This document shows positions 33,243 through 45,015 of a DNA stretch of 64,000 bases, in pieces. The notes beneath the pieces were generated by a model that did no database searches, was not told where the DNA came from, and was given only the letters and a program-made list of their open reading frames with translations. The stretch is from Cycas panzhihuaensis (taxonomy: Eukaryota; Cycadophyta). The position numbers were made by a program, and so were the translations under genes. Position 1 is the stretch's first letter. Each line of letters begins with the position of its first letter. The stretch spans positions 15,128,001-15,192,000 of the forward strand of contig CM041465.1 in assembly GCA_023213395.1 (NCBI GenBank), given 5' to 3'.

Positions 33243-33553
33243 TGAAAGAGGTTAATGTATCAAGGTCATTTGTGCAGATTAATTATGTGACCTTAGAATA
33301 TATTATTAGCATTAGTCTCTTAATGAAATGTACTTTATGTGCATTTAGATGTAATTTTGGGTTTATGTCATTAGGCAAAAAATTCTTAACCCTAATGCTC
33401 ACCCTCAATAATAAAAGACAAAATCTCAAGGAAGGAGTCATTATTTATTCTCACCTCCAAGCTTGCTCTCATATCTTATTTCATCTATTTTTTATTCTCC
33501 ATTGCCATTGTGTGCATGTGAGTAATTTATTCCCTAGATCCATCCTTCCTTCA
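33243..33553 (+). repeat. 5' LTR of A2 (311 bp)
   Basis: TGAAAGAGGTTAATG...CCTTCCTTCA, followed after two bases by the primer-binding site. Confidence 0.95.
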
Positions 33554-33555
33554 TG

Positions 33556-33567
33556 TGGTATTAGAGC
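33556..33567 (+). other. Primer-binding site of A2
   Basis: TGGTATTAGAGC, one C-to-T change from the tRNA-iMet consensus. Confidence 0.92.
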
Positions 33568-35499
33568 TAGAAGGGGATCTATTCACTCCATTCCACTTGC
33601 ATGGAGTCATTTTGCCTCTCCTTCACCTTTAATATGAAGTATTAAGAGTGCATTCATCATTTTTTTAATATTTTGAGAGCTTAAAATTATATTCCTTTGT
33701 AATTTGTTACTTTCTCTATGTGTGAAGAAACTCAAAGGTGAAGAATATAGGTTTTTGAAGCCGTTTAACTGTCAAAACAGTCCCAGAAGCATTAAAGGCC
33801 TATAATTTCATAAAAATTTTAATCATCTCAGATTTTAATAAAATTTTTCATGTAAGGTCTCCTTGACTAGAGGATCATTTTTTTCTTCTAGAGAAGCTTT
33901 AGATTTAGTATGCAATAGTAAGTTTTAGCTGAGACAAAAGGGTAAAATTTGTGGATAAGTGGCTTAAAGCACTTTTCCCAATAAAATACATTAATTATAA
34001 GCTAAAAATTTAAAAGTTTTATTAAGGGATCTAGTAGATTTATATCTTAGGATCATTTTAAGATAAATCTCATCAAATTTCATCCACTGGTTAGTGAAAT
34101 TTTTGCAGTTTTCTCACAGATGCTAAATTTGCCTACTCAGACCTACAAAGGACATTGCGAGGGCATTTCGAGTAATTTTTTGGATGATTTTAGAGATGGT
34201 ATAAAAGGAAAAGTTGATGTACATTTCAAAATGTAACTTTTGACATATTGAAGTTCAGATTCTGAGACAGTGGATTAGGTAGGATTCTACTTTTGTGCTT
34301 TTTTGGGCAAAATGTTTCTTATGCCTTTTTAGAAATTTGACTTTAATACTCTATCAAAAATAATATTCTAAACACTTTTTCCTTTTGTCATAAATTTAGA
34401 TTTCATCATTTAGGCCTTCATATTTGTAATTTTTAGAAAAATTTACCCATTTATCATGATTTGTAAATTTTGTAAAAAAATCATAAAATAGGTCAAAATA
34501 TCATGCATGTAGATTTAGAAAAATTAGTATTTTAGTGGTAATTTGATCCACTTCTTAGCCCATTGTGGCTTTTGTATTAAAATTTCTAAAAACATATTTG
34601 GAAACATTGTACTAAAGCAAGGGAAACCTTGGATCGGAAGTAACATCTGGTTCCCCTGCTAAATCTAGCATGCTTTTTCTATTTGCACACATAGCATAAA
34701 GCATCAAAAAAGTAGTAATAACAACAAAGAAAACACAAAAGGCAAGCAAGCACATTTGGCAACTTTCCATTTCAGTTTTCAGTTATTCAAAAACATCTTA
34801 CATTATTCCTAAAAGGAATCTCATCTGTACAATCTATACCACCAGTTCTTAACTTTTGTGCACACTCGCCTTGGTTGAAATAGACCACGATTGGTCAAAG
34901 TCTAGGTTTTACGAGAGGTGTGAGTTTTATATTACGTCTAGTCTTAACTAAAATAGTAGTGGAGGGACAGGTAAACCATACCTACGGTATCCAATCAGGG
35001 ATAATCCTAATAACTATATAAGAAAATTAAAAATCTTAATGCAAGATTAAAATTAACCCAGTCCAATATCTGTCATAGCCATGGGATACACTCGTACCGT
35101 TTGACTCTTTGGAGGAGGTATATAGCTACTCATTGGTGAACTAGGTGAGGACTGAGAGTACCTGAGCTCCATTATGACTTGGATTTCATCACCAAGCGCA
35201 GGTGCAGGTATCACAGGTGAAGGCCTTAATCGTATACTATAAACCTTAGGTATCAAAACCTCACTTACATTTGGACATAAGTTAGAGATTAGTGGTATAA
35301 CACATCATTACTCTTTACCAGCTCTACATTAGGCCTCATTCTTGCATCATTACTTATACTCATAGTTGTTAAAAATACTGAATCAATGCTTGGTTCTCAT
35401 CATAGCATTCACTTCTACATCCTTAATGTGCAAGGTGTACTAGCCACACATGTCAATGGCACATACTTCTATCATCTCTTCTACTTTTTCATCATTACC
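33568..35499 (+). other. Long untranslated leader of A2
   Basis: Aligns with the A1 leader along most of its length, including the hairpin (34615-34668) and the GC-richer block (about 34800-35280). A 68-codon antisense open frame lies at 35053-35256; the A1 counterpart is broken, so coding is doubtful. Confidence 0.8.
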
Positions 35500-36640
35500 A
35501 TGTCATCTCAATTTAAGCAGAATATTAACTACATATTGAAAGGTAAAGAAAATTAGGATCTATAGTACACTAGAGTTAAAAATGCTACAAAGTATGAAGG
35601 CATTTAGAGAGCCCACTTGCAGCCTACACCTAACATACCAGCAACAGCTACAGCACCTACTTCTGGTGGATCCACCCTAACAACTCCTACAAATACTGCA
35701 TGTAAACTATAATGGGATATAGATGATGAAAAGATTTATGTAGGAATTCTATTGGTTATTGATCACTCCTTGCACAACTTGATTAATGAAGAGTAACATG
35801 ATACAGCCTGTAAGGTCCTTGAAATTCTCAAGAAGAACTTTGATACTAAATTAGATTTAGAATTTGTTCATATTATTTTGAAAATGAATAAATTAAAAAT
35901 GCAGAAGGGACGATCTTATGAGATAATAAATCTCCGTTGACTAATCAAATAAGCAATTGATAAAGATTTTAAGACCCAATGTATCACTTGGGCATTCTTG
36001 ATCTAATCATGTCTGCATATCCCTGATTATGAAAACTTGCTTGGAAGTCTTGAATCTAGTGGAACATTGAAGACACTCAACTTCGAAGCATTTGATGATA
36101 AGTTTATATAATTTGACAAGACCTTTGATATAAACTTTATAGCCTTTGAGTCTCTTCGAGATGCAGCCTTTGAGGTAGAAGAAGAAGTTTACTACACAAG
36201 AAATTAAGGTCCTTCTCATGGTAGAGGAAATAACTGAGCAAGAGAAAGAGGAAGAAACATGGGAAATCATCTACAAGATCAAGCAAATCCTCAGTTATAG
36301 CCTCGATAGTCTTAAGGCCAATGGCCACCTCAACAAAGAGCAAGACAGTCAGGTCAAACTAATACCTCTTTAGAGACTAGTAATCAAACTATTATGTGTG
36401 ATCGGTGTAACCATAAAGGACACTTAGCAAAAGACTGTAGAATTTCAACTTATAAGTTGGCTAAGTTCTAATCAAAACATAGAGCTCATAATTTTGAAGA
36501 AACTTGTGAAGAATCCTTTAGTGGTACAAGTTTTGGTCAAGCACACTTTCAAAGAATTGAGGAATCTTTAGCATCAAATTCCATTGACCAACCAAAGAGA
36601 TACTTTGAAGCTTGATGTGGATATATCACTTGTGAATTCC
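35500..36640 (+). pseudogene. Decayed copia gag of A2
   Basis: ATG at 35500 opens MSSQFKQNINYILKGKEN, matching A1. Several Trp and Gln codons are now stops (for example EN followed by TAG). The zinc knuckle at 36397-36438 reads CDRCNHKGHLAKDC and is complete. Downstream it matches A1 through the SIDQPKRYFEA-like block near 36580. Confidence 0.84.
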
Positions 36641-37040
36641 CTTCACTAATGCCAAGCCCTATTGGAATTGTAAATAGTATGGCTTCAATTGAAAGATAAT
36701 GGATCATGGACACAAGAGCAACTCAACATATGACGTGCAATCATAGTCTATATCAAACTATTGACTTAAATGTTCAAGGAGTTGTTCACACGGCTAATAA
36801 ATCATAACAACCTATTGAAGGAATTGGTAATATTCACCTAAAACTCCCAAGCTTAAAAGATTTTACATTACTTGATGTCTTATATATACCCAATCTCAAA
36901 CCAAACCTACTCTCCTTATTTACACTTGTCTCTCGTGGATTTGATCTAAGTGTAACCACAAATGACTAGACTCTCTAGGTCATTCACCCTCTAACTAATC
37001 AAGTGGTCTTGACTGGACATCTCTCTGGAAAACTCTTTTG
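36641..37040 (+). pseudogene. Decayed copia protease of A2
   Basis: Matches A1 protease (WIMDTxATQHMTCNHS). The catalytic triplet at 36709-36717 reads D-T-R instead of D-T-G, a G-to-A change that would abolish activity. The end block LLDVLYIPNLKPNLLSL is kept. Confidence 0.83.
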
Positions 37041-37990
37041 ACTAAATGGTTCTCCATCTTTTGAAGCCCATTGTGCCTAAAGCCCTTGTGCTGATGAAGA
37101 ATTTACATTTAATTCCATCTTGACCCACCCAACATTATCACCAGAAGCTCTTTGGTATGCTTGTATGGGCCATGTTCACATTGATAGACTTAGAGATCTT
37201 TCTAACACTCTTCCAAATCTTCCAACGTTCTCCTTTAAACCCTTTAAATGTGAAGCTTGTATCATTGTCAAATCTCATTGACAACCCTTTCTCAAAAGTC
37301 AGTGGAAATTGAGCCATCCTTTACAATTGGTACACTCCAATTTGTGCAGACCAATGCCCATTCCTTCACTGAAGGACAAATTATATTACATCTTTTTCAT
37401 TGATAATTTCACTAGAAAAGTATAGGTAGTTTTTCTACATAAGAAAGATGAAGCCTTCTGTGTATTCAAAGAGATTAAAGCACTCATAGAAAAAGAGTAT
37501 GTTTATCAACTCAAATGTCTTTGAACTAATAATGGTGGTGAATATAATTCACATGAGTTTGAAAGTTACTTTCGAGACAATGGCATCAAGCATCAAACAA
37601 TAGTAATAGGTACCCCATAACAAAATAGAGTTGTCGAGTGCATGAATAGGATAATCATGAACATGGCTTAGGTTATATTAGTATACAAAAATGTACCTAC
37701 CTACCTATGGGCTGAAGCAATTTGGATAGTTATTTATTGTATTAATGTTGTTAGCCCATTAAAGGAAGGACAAGCACTTAATCAAAAGTGGTCAGGACAA
37801 GTCCCCATTGCTCACTACTTTAAAATTTTTGGCTCTATATGCTATGCCCACATTCTAGATATAGATCGAAATAAACTCTATCTAAGGGCACTTAAAGGCA
37901 TCTTTGTTGGATACCCTATGGATAAGAAAGGGTATAAGGTTTTTATACCTTCACAATGAAAAATTATCATTACCAAAGATGTCATTTTAC
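37041..37990 (+). pseudogene. Decayed copia integrase of A2
   Basis: Retains the FKCEAC Cys pair near 37246 that A1 lost. The core is recognisable (LVHSNLCRPMPIPSL, then NNGGEYN and NRVVECMNR-like text), but the second catalytic Asp is Asn (TNNGGEY) and stops are frequent. C-terminal GYPMDKKGYKVFIPSQ is read before 37960. Confidence 0.82.
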
Positions 37991-38590
37991 AGAGACAGAG
38001 AATTGGTTACTTAAACTGGACTCCAAAGTACCATCACACCGCTATAATAATGTTATCAATTATGATGTTCAGATTCTAAAATTTGTTTGGGAGGGGGGGA
38101 ATAAATATAAATTACTCCAAATATTAGAAGTTGATAATAGAGCCTTGGAGGATACAAGTTGTGACTCTAAACTGATGAGTGCACATTGAACACCATTCTT
38201 TGAAGATAGTAGAGTTGACAAAGGCAAAGACATCATGATGATAGAGGGAGCATCTTCCTCATGTGCATCAATATCCTCCTCACAAAGGTCCTCTCCACCT
38301 TTAGTTGACAAAGGCAAAACGATGATAGAAGGAGCATCTTCCTCACATGCATCAACATCCTCCTCACAAAATAATCATTTTAATGAACAAGATGAGAACC
38401 AAAAAGTTGATGAAATGAGGACCTCATTCCCAACTTGAGGATTTTTAGAATCCCGCCAACTCAATAAGGACATACAACTAGATGAGGTGGGTAAAACAAA
38501 CACTTGAAGTGCCCATAAAGCAAGGATGTAGGAATCATTATATACTGAGCTTGAACCAACAGAACTACATCTTACTCTTAATGAAGAGAC
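37991..38590 (+). pseudogene. Integrase-RT linker of A2 with VDKGK repeats
   Basis: Carries two long units, each with VDKGK, a GASSS segment and a Ser-rich tail, at about 38210-38290 and 38305-38370. Compared with A1, a segment of roughly 95 bp has been duplicated. The open frame at 38235-38438 covers much of it. Confidence 0.65.
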
Positions 38591-39300
38591 CTTAACATAC
38601 TAGGAAGTTGTAAAGTAGATAGCTTGGAGAAATACCATGAACGAAGAGTACTAATCTCTTATCAAGAATGGTACATAGGAGCTCATTGATCTACCACTTA
38701 GCAGAAAGCTAGTTCAAAATAAGTAGGTGTTCAAAAACAAATATAGATCAGAGGGCACCCTTGAAAAATATAAGATGAGGTTAGTAGCTAAAGGATTTAT
38801 ATAAAGGGAAGGCATCGACTACACTGAAGTCTTTGCACCTATAACTAAGTGGCCTACAATTAAAACTCTTATGGCCTTGGCTGCTCAACAAGGTTAGAAA
38901 ATCTACTAACTTGATATTAAGATTACGTTTCTCAATGGAGATCCTGAAGAAGAAATTTACATGGCTCAACCAAAAGGATATAAGATCGAAGGTCAAGAGC
39001 ATAAGGTTTGCAGGCTCAGAAAGTCCTTGTACAACCTTAAACAAGCCTCTCATGCTTGGTTTACTAAGTTGTTTAAAAGAATGAGGCAACTTGGATACGA
39101 GGTTTGTGACTACCAAGATATTGATGAAATATTGTTCATCAAGCACCATAAGGATAAAGTCACTTATCTCATAATCTTTGTGGATGACATGTTAGTAACA
39201 GGTAATAGTGAACAGGCAATAAGTCATCTGAAAATGGACCTTAGTAAAATGTTTGAATTGTCTGATCTTAGTTTGATGAAATTTTACTTAGGAATTAAAT
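38591..39300 (+). pseudogene. Decayed copia reverse transcriptase of A2
   Basis: Blocks as in A1: MRLVAKGF, VFAPITKWPTIKTLMALAAQQG, DIKITFLNGDPEEEIYMAQP, VCRLRKSLYNLKQASHAWF and a catalytic FVDD near 39178-39189, intact within the 113-codon open run 38961-39302. The frame change found in A1 near 10553 is absent here, so that lesion is private to A1. Confidence 0.88.
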
Positions 39301-40090
39301 AATACAAAAGAATAGAAATTTTTTCTTCTCCTAAGAAAAATACATCAACGATCTTCTAACTAAGTTTTAATTAGAAGATGCTCAACTAGTAATGTTACCT
39401 ATGGACCTTAATACCAAACTCTTAGCTAAAGATGATATTACAGAGGCAGATACAATACTCTATAGGAAACTTATAGGCAGTCTCATCTACACTACCAATA
39501 CAAGGCCATATATTACACACTTTGTTGGCATTCTTGCTCGTTACATGACAAATCTAAGCAGAATCATTAGCAGGCAACAGTGCAAGTGTTGAGATACCTT
39601 AAGACGACTGGCAAATATGATCTATTGTATGAACCTAATTTAAACTTTAAAATTTTGCATACGCAAACTTAGACTTTGCAGGAGATAAAGATATAGGAAG
39701 ATCTATGTCTAAGTATGTAATGTTTCTTGGAATAACACTAATATCATGGAGATCTAAATGATAGAAGATAGTTGTAGATTTAATTGTTGAAGCTGAATAC
39801 ATTGCTACTTCTAAGACCAGTAAGGAGGTGATATGGCTTAGAAAATTATTAGAAACATTAATATCACCTAAACAAATCCTACTGACCTTCATATGGATAA
39901 TCAATCAGTAATCTGCATGGTAAAAAATCTTATATTTCACAATCGTACCAAACACATAAGTACAAAAGTCCATAGGATTAGAGAACTTATTCATGATGAT
40001 ACAATTCAACTAGAATACTGCCCCACAACAAATCAAGTGGCTGATATCTTCACCAAACAACTGCAAAAGGTGAAGTTTGAACAATTCTAA
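39301..40090 (+). pseudogene. Decayed copia RNase H of A2
   Basis: Matches A1 RNase H with extra stops and frame changes near 39300, 39550 and 39860. The last 65 codons (39893-40090) are open: DNQSVICMVKN, HISTKVHRIRELI, and the tail VADIFTKQLQKVKFEQF before a TAA, showing the original C-terminus. Confidence 0.87.
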
Positions 40091-40561
40091 AGGCAACTCG
40101 GTGTTAGTGCCTCCATCTTCGATTGATCAAAGAAGATGGCAACATGATCATCATACTCTATTCTCTTCGTGAAAACCCCTTGTGGGTGTGGAAGAATAAG
40201 AATAAGTCTCTGCTTTATCCTATTTGTGAAAATCCCATGTAGGAATGAAAGGATAGGTTGTACTAGTTTTAGAAAATTAGAACCTGTGAAAACCTAAAAG
40301 GGCATAGGGGATGATTAAATAGTATATAAAGACTTAGTAGATTAAGTTGTATATTTAAGTTACTTGGCTATCAGGCTATATCAAAGATCCACCTTAGCCA
40401 TTTTGATTTATAAAAGGGGCTATAGATCTTAGAAAGTTCATGGGTTTTTATTCCCCATGAGGGTTTTCCAACAAAAGTGTCATTTAGAATTTCAATGTAA
40501 TAATAAGACTCAAATGAAGACCTCATAAAATATATTTTCTTAAAAATGACCTTCCACCATT
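40091..40561 (+). other. 3' untranslated region of A2 with repeated hairpins
   Basis: Same series as A1: GTGAAAACCCCTTGTGGGTG near 40168-40187, then degenerate copies near 40225 and 40283, and CCCATGAGGG near 40453. Confidence 0.7.
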
Positions 40562-40571
40562 AAGGGGGGGA
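40562..40571 (+). other. Polypurine tract of A2
   Basis: AAGGGGGGGA, one base before the 3' LTR. Confidence 0.9.
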
Positions 40572-40572
40572 T

Positions 40573-40883
40573 TGGAAGAGGTTAATGTATCAAGGTCATT
40601 TGTGTAGATTAATTATGTGACCTTAGGATATATTATTAGCATTAGTCTCTTGATGAAATACACTTTATGTGCATTTAGATGTAATTTCAGGCTCATATCA
40701 TTAGACAGAAAATTCCTAACCCTAATGCTCACCCTCAATAACAAAATGCAAAATCTCAAGGAGGGATTCATTATTCATTCTCACCTCCAAGCTTGCTCTC
40801 ATATCTTGTTTCGTCTCTTTTTTATTCTCCATTTCCATTGTGTGTATATGAGTAATTTATTCCCTAGATCCATCCTTCCTTTA
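40573..40883 (+). repeat. 3' LTR of A2 (311 bp)
   Basis: Starts TGGAAGAGGTTAATG and ends CCTTCCTTTA (terminal CA changed to TA), followed by the ATTGG duplicate. Confidence 0.94.
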
Positions 40884-40888
40884 ATTGG
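40884..40888. repeat. Target-site duplication of A2, right
   Basis: ATTGG, partner of 33238-33242. Confidence 0.93.
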
Positions 40889-42989
40889 AACTTCGAACTA
40901 GCTAGCTCACTCATAAAAAAATATAATAATATTTTACCAAGTAAGTACCTTTACTATTCTCTTTCAATTTTATAACAAATATTTTGAGTCTATTTATACA
41001 AAAGAAAATAAAGTAATTTTGGGCTAAGATAATTGTAAGAATAGTAAAAGGACATCTTTTTCATTTCTTTAGGTGTTATCTTATTAAAAGAAAGGAACAA
41101 GGAATAGATTATATCAAAACCAAGGGTCTCTTTTCCTTGAGAAAGAAATAAAACCAAGAATGAACTTACCTTATATCACTTTACTTTCAAAAGGATAAAA
41201 AGGCATTTGAATTGTAAAGAATATCTAGGTTGTATTCATAATAAAAGGATTATTTTGAACCATAATTACATCTTCGTCACTCAAAGAAAAGAAAAGGAGG
41301 ATATATAGGTTATATTTACATTAGGTATTTAGGTTCCATTTAAATAGAAAGAACAAAAGAGCATTTAAGACCATTTCACATTACTTGCATCTATTATATT
41401 CAAAGAAAGAAACATTTGAGTTGTATTTATATTACTTATATCACAAAACCAAAAAGAGTATTCATAGTTGTATATACTTAGCTTACATTAAGATTGTATT
41501 AGCCTCATATTGCTTTATTTTGTGTTATGTATTTTGGTTGCTTGTTCATGTAATACAAAAACACATATAGATTTATATTAAGGGTTACTTGCTTATTGGT
41601 CCCCTGAGGATAGACCCGCTTCTATTTACTAAGATCTTGTTGATTGATTGAGTAGTAATGCCCCTAGTATATCAACCTTGTCCTTCCCTTATAAGTAAAT
41701 ATATTCCATTGTGAAGGAGTCTTTAATTGACTAGGCCTTCATCTCCCAGACATACTAGACTATCCCTCCTTTAGGACTCATCTTATTTCCAACTGTGCTC
41801 TAAATGCCAAAAGTGGTGTTCTATCATCACATTTTGGGTTGAGAGTAGTTTCCTCATTCTCCTCTACCTTTAAGTACAGGAATCCACTAGAGCAAGATAC
41901 GGGCATCCATAGGCCATCCATCCTCATGGGTGAATCATCATTGGGTGAACTAGTTTCTAGTGACTGAGCCCTAACATGATCATTAATCAAGGGTCTAATC
42001 TCTTCTAGATCCTCTCACTAATTAGTCCTCCTAATTTTTAGCATAGCTCAATGTAGTTTTCTCCTTAAAGGTGGGCTAGAGGCCTAGGTTAGGACCTTAT
42101 TTTTGACTTAAAACTTAGAAAGGATAAAAGAGTAGGAAGCCATAGGATGTTAATTAGGGAAAACTTTTCCTGAACATGCCCCTTGCTAGATAAGGGATTT
42201 GTTGCTCTTCTTTCTAATACAAAGGGGATTTTGATTTTGGTTTATTGGTTATATTTTATTTTCTTTGATTTGAAATATTTTATTTTTGTATTTTTTTCTA
42301 ATATGTGATATAAATATTTAAAAAAAATCAATACAATATGCACAAAAACTCAAAACTAAATAAACACCTTATACCTTGAACCTTCTTATTACAAACCTAG
42401 AGAAATCATTCCTATTTCTTCAAATAGGTTCAAAGCCCTTATTAAACCTAATTACTCTAAAGCTCTTATTCTTAAGTTAACTTGGTTGATTAGGCCCCCC
42501 AACTTAGAATAATTTGTAAGTCCGTAGAGATAAATATTAGCACATAGAGGTAATTATAAGCACAATAAAGCATTTATAAATTATTAGAGATCATTTATGA
42601 GGCAATAGAGCCCTTTAACTTGATGTATTTTTAGATATATATGTTAAAGAGCTAATTATATTATCTTATTTAAAAAGAGACGGGACTCCTTCTTTATAAC
42701 TACTTTTGTATTATCTTTCAACTCACTTATTTAACCACATAGGATAGTGTATTTATAAAGTGTAGTTATCTTAGCACTAATTGAACTGCATACACAAAGG
42801 AGTGACCTAGTTAACTAACAATCACAATACTAGTTACCTATATAATCTAGTAGATGGAGCTCACTTCATATGGATGCCAATAGTAATTTATATTTTTCAA
42901 AGCAACTTTTATTCTAGTAGATTTGAAGATAGAATTTGTATTATTTGATGTGATATTTTATATATGATTTAACTGTATATTATAGAAGA
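40889..42989. other. Unassigned spacer right of A2
   Basis: About 2.1 kb, AT-rich. A minus-strand open frame of 71 codons at 41778-41990 (SPMRMDGLWMPVSCSS, EENEETTLNPK) has more complex composition than its surroundings but I do not recognise it. TTGGTCCCCTGAGGATAGACC at 41599-41619 resembles text near the downstream end of some gypsy LTRs, but nothing confirms this. Confidence 0.35.
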
Positions 42990-43374
42990 AAATGTTAGAT
43001 ATAATATCTAATTATATTCTAACCTCATTCACACACTCTCTTATATTATTTGATTATTATATTGTTGGTCACAATAACATGTCTACCACCTTAATAAGTA
43101 TGACAATATACAAAGGTTTACCTTTGAGGGTTCTCATATGTGGTGAGATATTTTATAAATATTTATATGATTTTTTTAATAATTTAAAGTTTGACCATTC
43201 ATCCACCTATATGTCATCTCTATTACTTGTACATGTTTCATCCTATTATGTCTCATTGGTTTATCTTTCACTTGTCTCATGTTTCATTATTATCCATTGT
43301 TAGGATTTACTATCATTGCTTCATATCTCTAATTCATTATTGTGGCATTGGAGCTATACCACAATCTAATATTA
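42990..43374 (+). repeat. Possible copia LTR followed by primer-site-like sequence
   Basis: TGTTAGATATAATATC...TCTAATATTA followed by TGGTATCAAAGT at 43375-43386, two mismatches from the tRNA-iMet site TGGTATCAGAGC. TGTTAGATATAAT is a common copia LTR start. No partner LTR or coding frame follows, so this is a solo or truncated LTR at best. Confidence 0.4.
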
Positions 43375-43386
43375 TGGTATCAAAGT

Positions 43387-43719
43387 ACAATCACTCTGAA
43401 TTGAGTTTGATGTGGAAAAAAGGGATCCATGTGTTGCTTACCTATTATGCAGGCTTCACAAACACCATAGACAGTAGTTAAAGGTAGAAGACCATGAACC
43501 ATGTCATGTCTTTTTAGGTACTGAAGTTTGCATTAATTAGTATGGACGAATCATGCATGCCATAATTTACTGATTGGGTCATATTTGGCTATAAAGGCAC
43601 TCAAGGACTTTGTTTTAGTAATTTGTAAACTAGTCAAGCTATAGAGACCTATTTTATGATCAATAGGGCTAGAGGCAATAGATTTGAATTTGTTTAATGG
43701 TTATTTAATAATAAATTTA
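43387..43719. other. Unassigned, between candidate LTR and M1 protease
   Basis: About 330 bp with no recognisable frame. It is either internal sequence of the candidate LTR's element or eroded pre-integrase of M1. Confidence 0.35.
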
Positions 43720-45015
43720 TCTTTCTAGAATTCAATAACAAGGTCTTTCTAGCAGATTTAGTAAACAGAGAGAAGATTTGGTAATAAACCAGGCATGTAG
43801 AATATGTCCTTGATTGAACCATCTTCCAGAGTAACACCACCTGATCCTTTCACTTTAAGTTGAGATCCACTCCCAAAAGAAATCTCTTCTTCAGAGTTAG
43901 TATTAGATTGATAAGTGGATAAATTTTCTTGGTGTCATGTTATATGATGGGAAGCACCAGAGTTGAGAATCCATTGAGGTGATTGATTAAATGGAGCAAC
44001 AAATGCATAAGTTATTGTTGTTAAAGAATGGATTATGAGTTTATGGTCAGGTTTGTGGTCAGGATTGTAATCCATTAGAAGCTTTCCAGGCTTATGAAGC
44101 TATTCTACTTCTGTAGACATTAATAGTGTGGCCTTTTTTATGGCAGTGGGCACAACTAATGTTCTGAGAAGGACTAATAGTGTTCCATTTTGGAAGAGAC
44201 TGTTTGGAAGTATTCTGATATTTAGGTGGATTAGAATACTTAGTATTGTTTCGAGAACTAGGAGGTGGACCTCTATGAGGTTTTTGGAATTTTGGATTAC
44301 TATTAAAGTTGTTCCGATGTTTGGTTTTATTTTGAGGCTTAGATTTAGAAAAGAAAGCCTGAGAAGGATATTTAAATTTACCTATTTAAATTAACATCAT
44401 TTGGTATTCTATCAGTTGGTTTGTTAACTAATTAAAAGTTATCGGAGGATTACCAACTTATTTTCTGGTAGTCTTGAAAATATTAAAATATTTTGGTAGT
44501 TTTTTTATCGCATGACAAATGAGTGTATCGTCATCTTTAGCATGTGTGACTATTTGTTCTACATCACCTACTTTAATTGTAGTTTTAATATAATTGCCTA
44601 GGTCTTTATTAATTAGTTAAATTTTGGATTAAAAGTCTTCAACTTTGGAAAAATCATCATAATTAAGATCATATAATTGTTGTTCTAGGATAGCTAATTA
44701 TTGTGTGTCAACCTTATCATATTTCTCCTTAAGAGTATTCTAGACAGTGGTTAGATCGTCTGTATCAGAGAACTACCAATTGATTTCTAGTGATAAAGAT
44801 GTTAGGATGGTGCCTAGTGTTGCATCAGAGTTCACCAAATATACCATATAGATTTCTGAAGTTGTGTCTTTTGGTTTTTTGAATTCACCTATTACATATT
44901 ACCATATCTTCTATTGTTTAAGCTGACAAGAAATGTGATTCCTCTAGTCAGCATAGTTTAAACTATTTAAAACTGGAATTAGAACATAGGTGGTTGTCCT
45001 TGGCATTAGTGCCAT
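43720..45015 (-). pseudogene. Decayed gag-protease of M1
   Basis: ATG at 45015 opens MALMPRTTTYVLIPVLNSLN, a copia gag start. The frame continues through VWNTLKEKYDKVDTQ and KKLPKYFNIFKTTRK, an Asn/Pro-rich stretch (44200-44330), and the zinc knuckle CAHCHKKGHTINVY (about 44110-44158) whose last Cys is Tyr. Protease near 43935-43975 reads WILNSGASHH: the catalytic Asp of DSG is Asn. EDGSIKDIFYMPGLLPNLLSV closes it. Stops are scattered; the plus-strand frame 44128-44394 is a shadow. Confidence 0.83.

Larger units (their letters stand above)
33243..40883 (+). mobile_element. Complete Ty1/copia element A2 (7,641 bp)
   Basis: Sister of A1 with the same layout: 311-bp LTRs, target duplication ATTGG (33238-33242 and 40884-40888), primer-binding site with one change, leader of 1.9 kb, gag-pol and polypurine tract. 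About 27 LTR mismatches by eye, nearly twice those of A1, so it inserted earlier. Coding frames are more broken than in A1, but some features lost by A1 (zinc-knuckle Cys, integrase Cys pair) survive here. Confidence 0.95.

Noticed and set aside
38781-39149. 122-codon minus-strand frame
   Set aside because: Antisense shadow of the A2 reverse transcriptase; the A1 counterpart is 10538-10801.
44128-44394. 88-codon plus-strand frame rich in Arg/Phe
   Set aside because: Antisense to M1 gag zinc-knuckle and Asn/Pro region, whose minus-strand reading has clear copia motifs.
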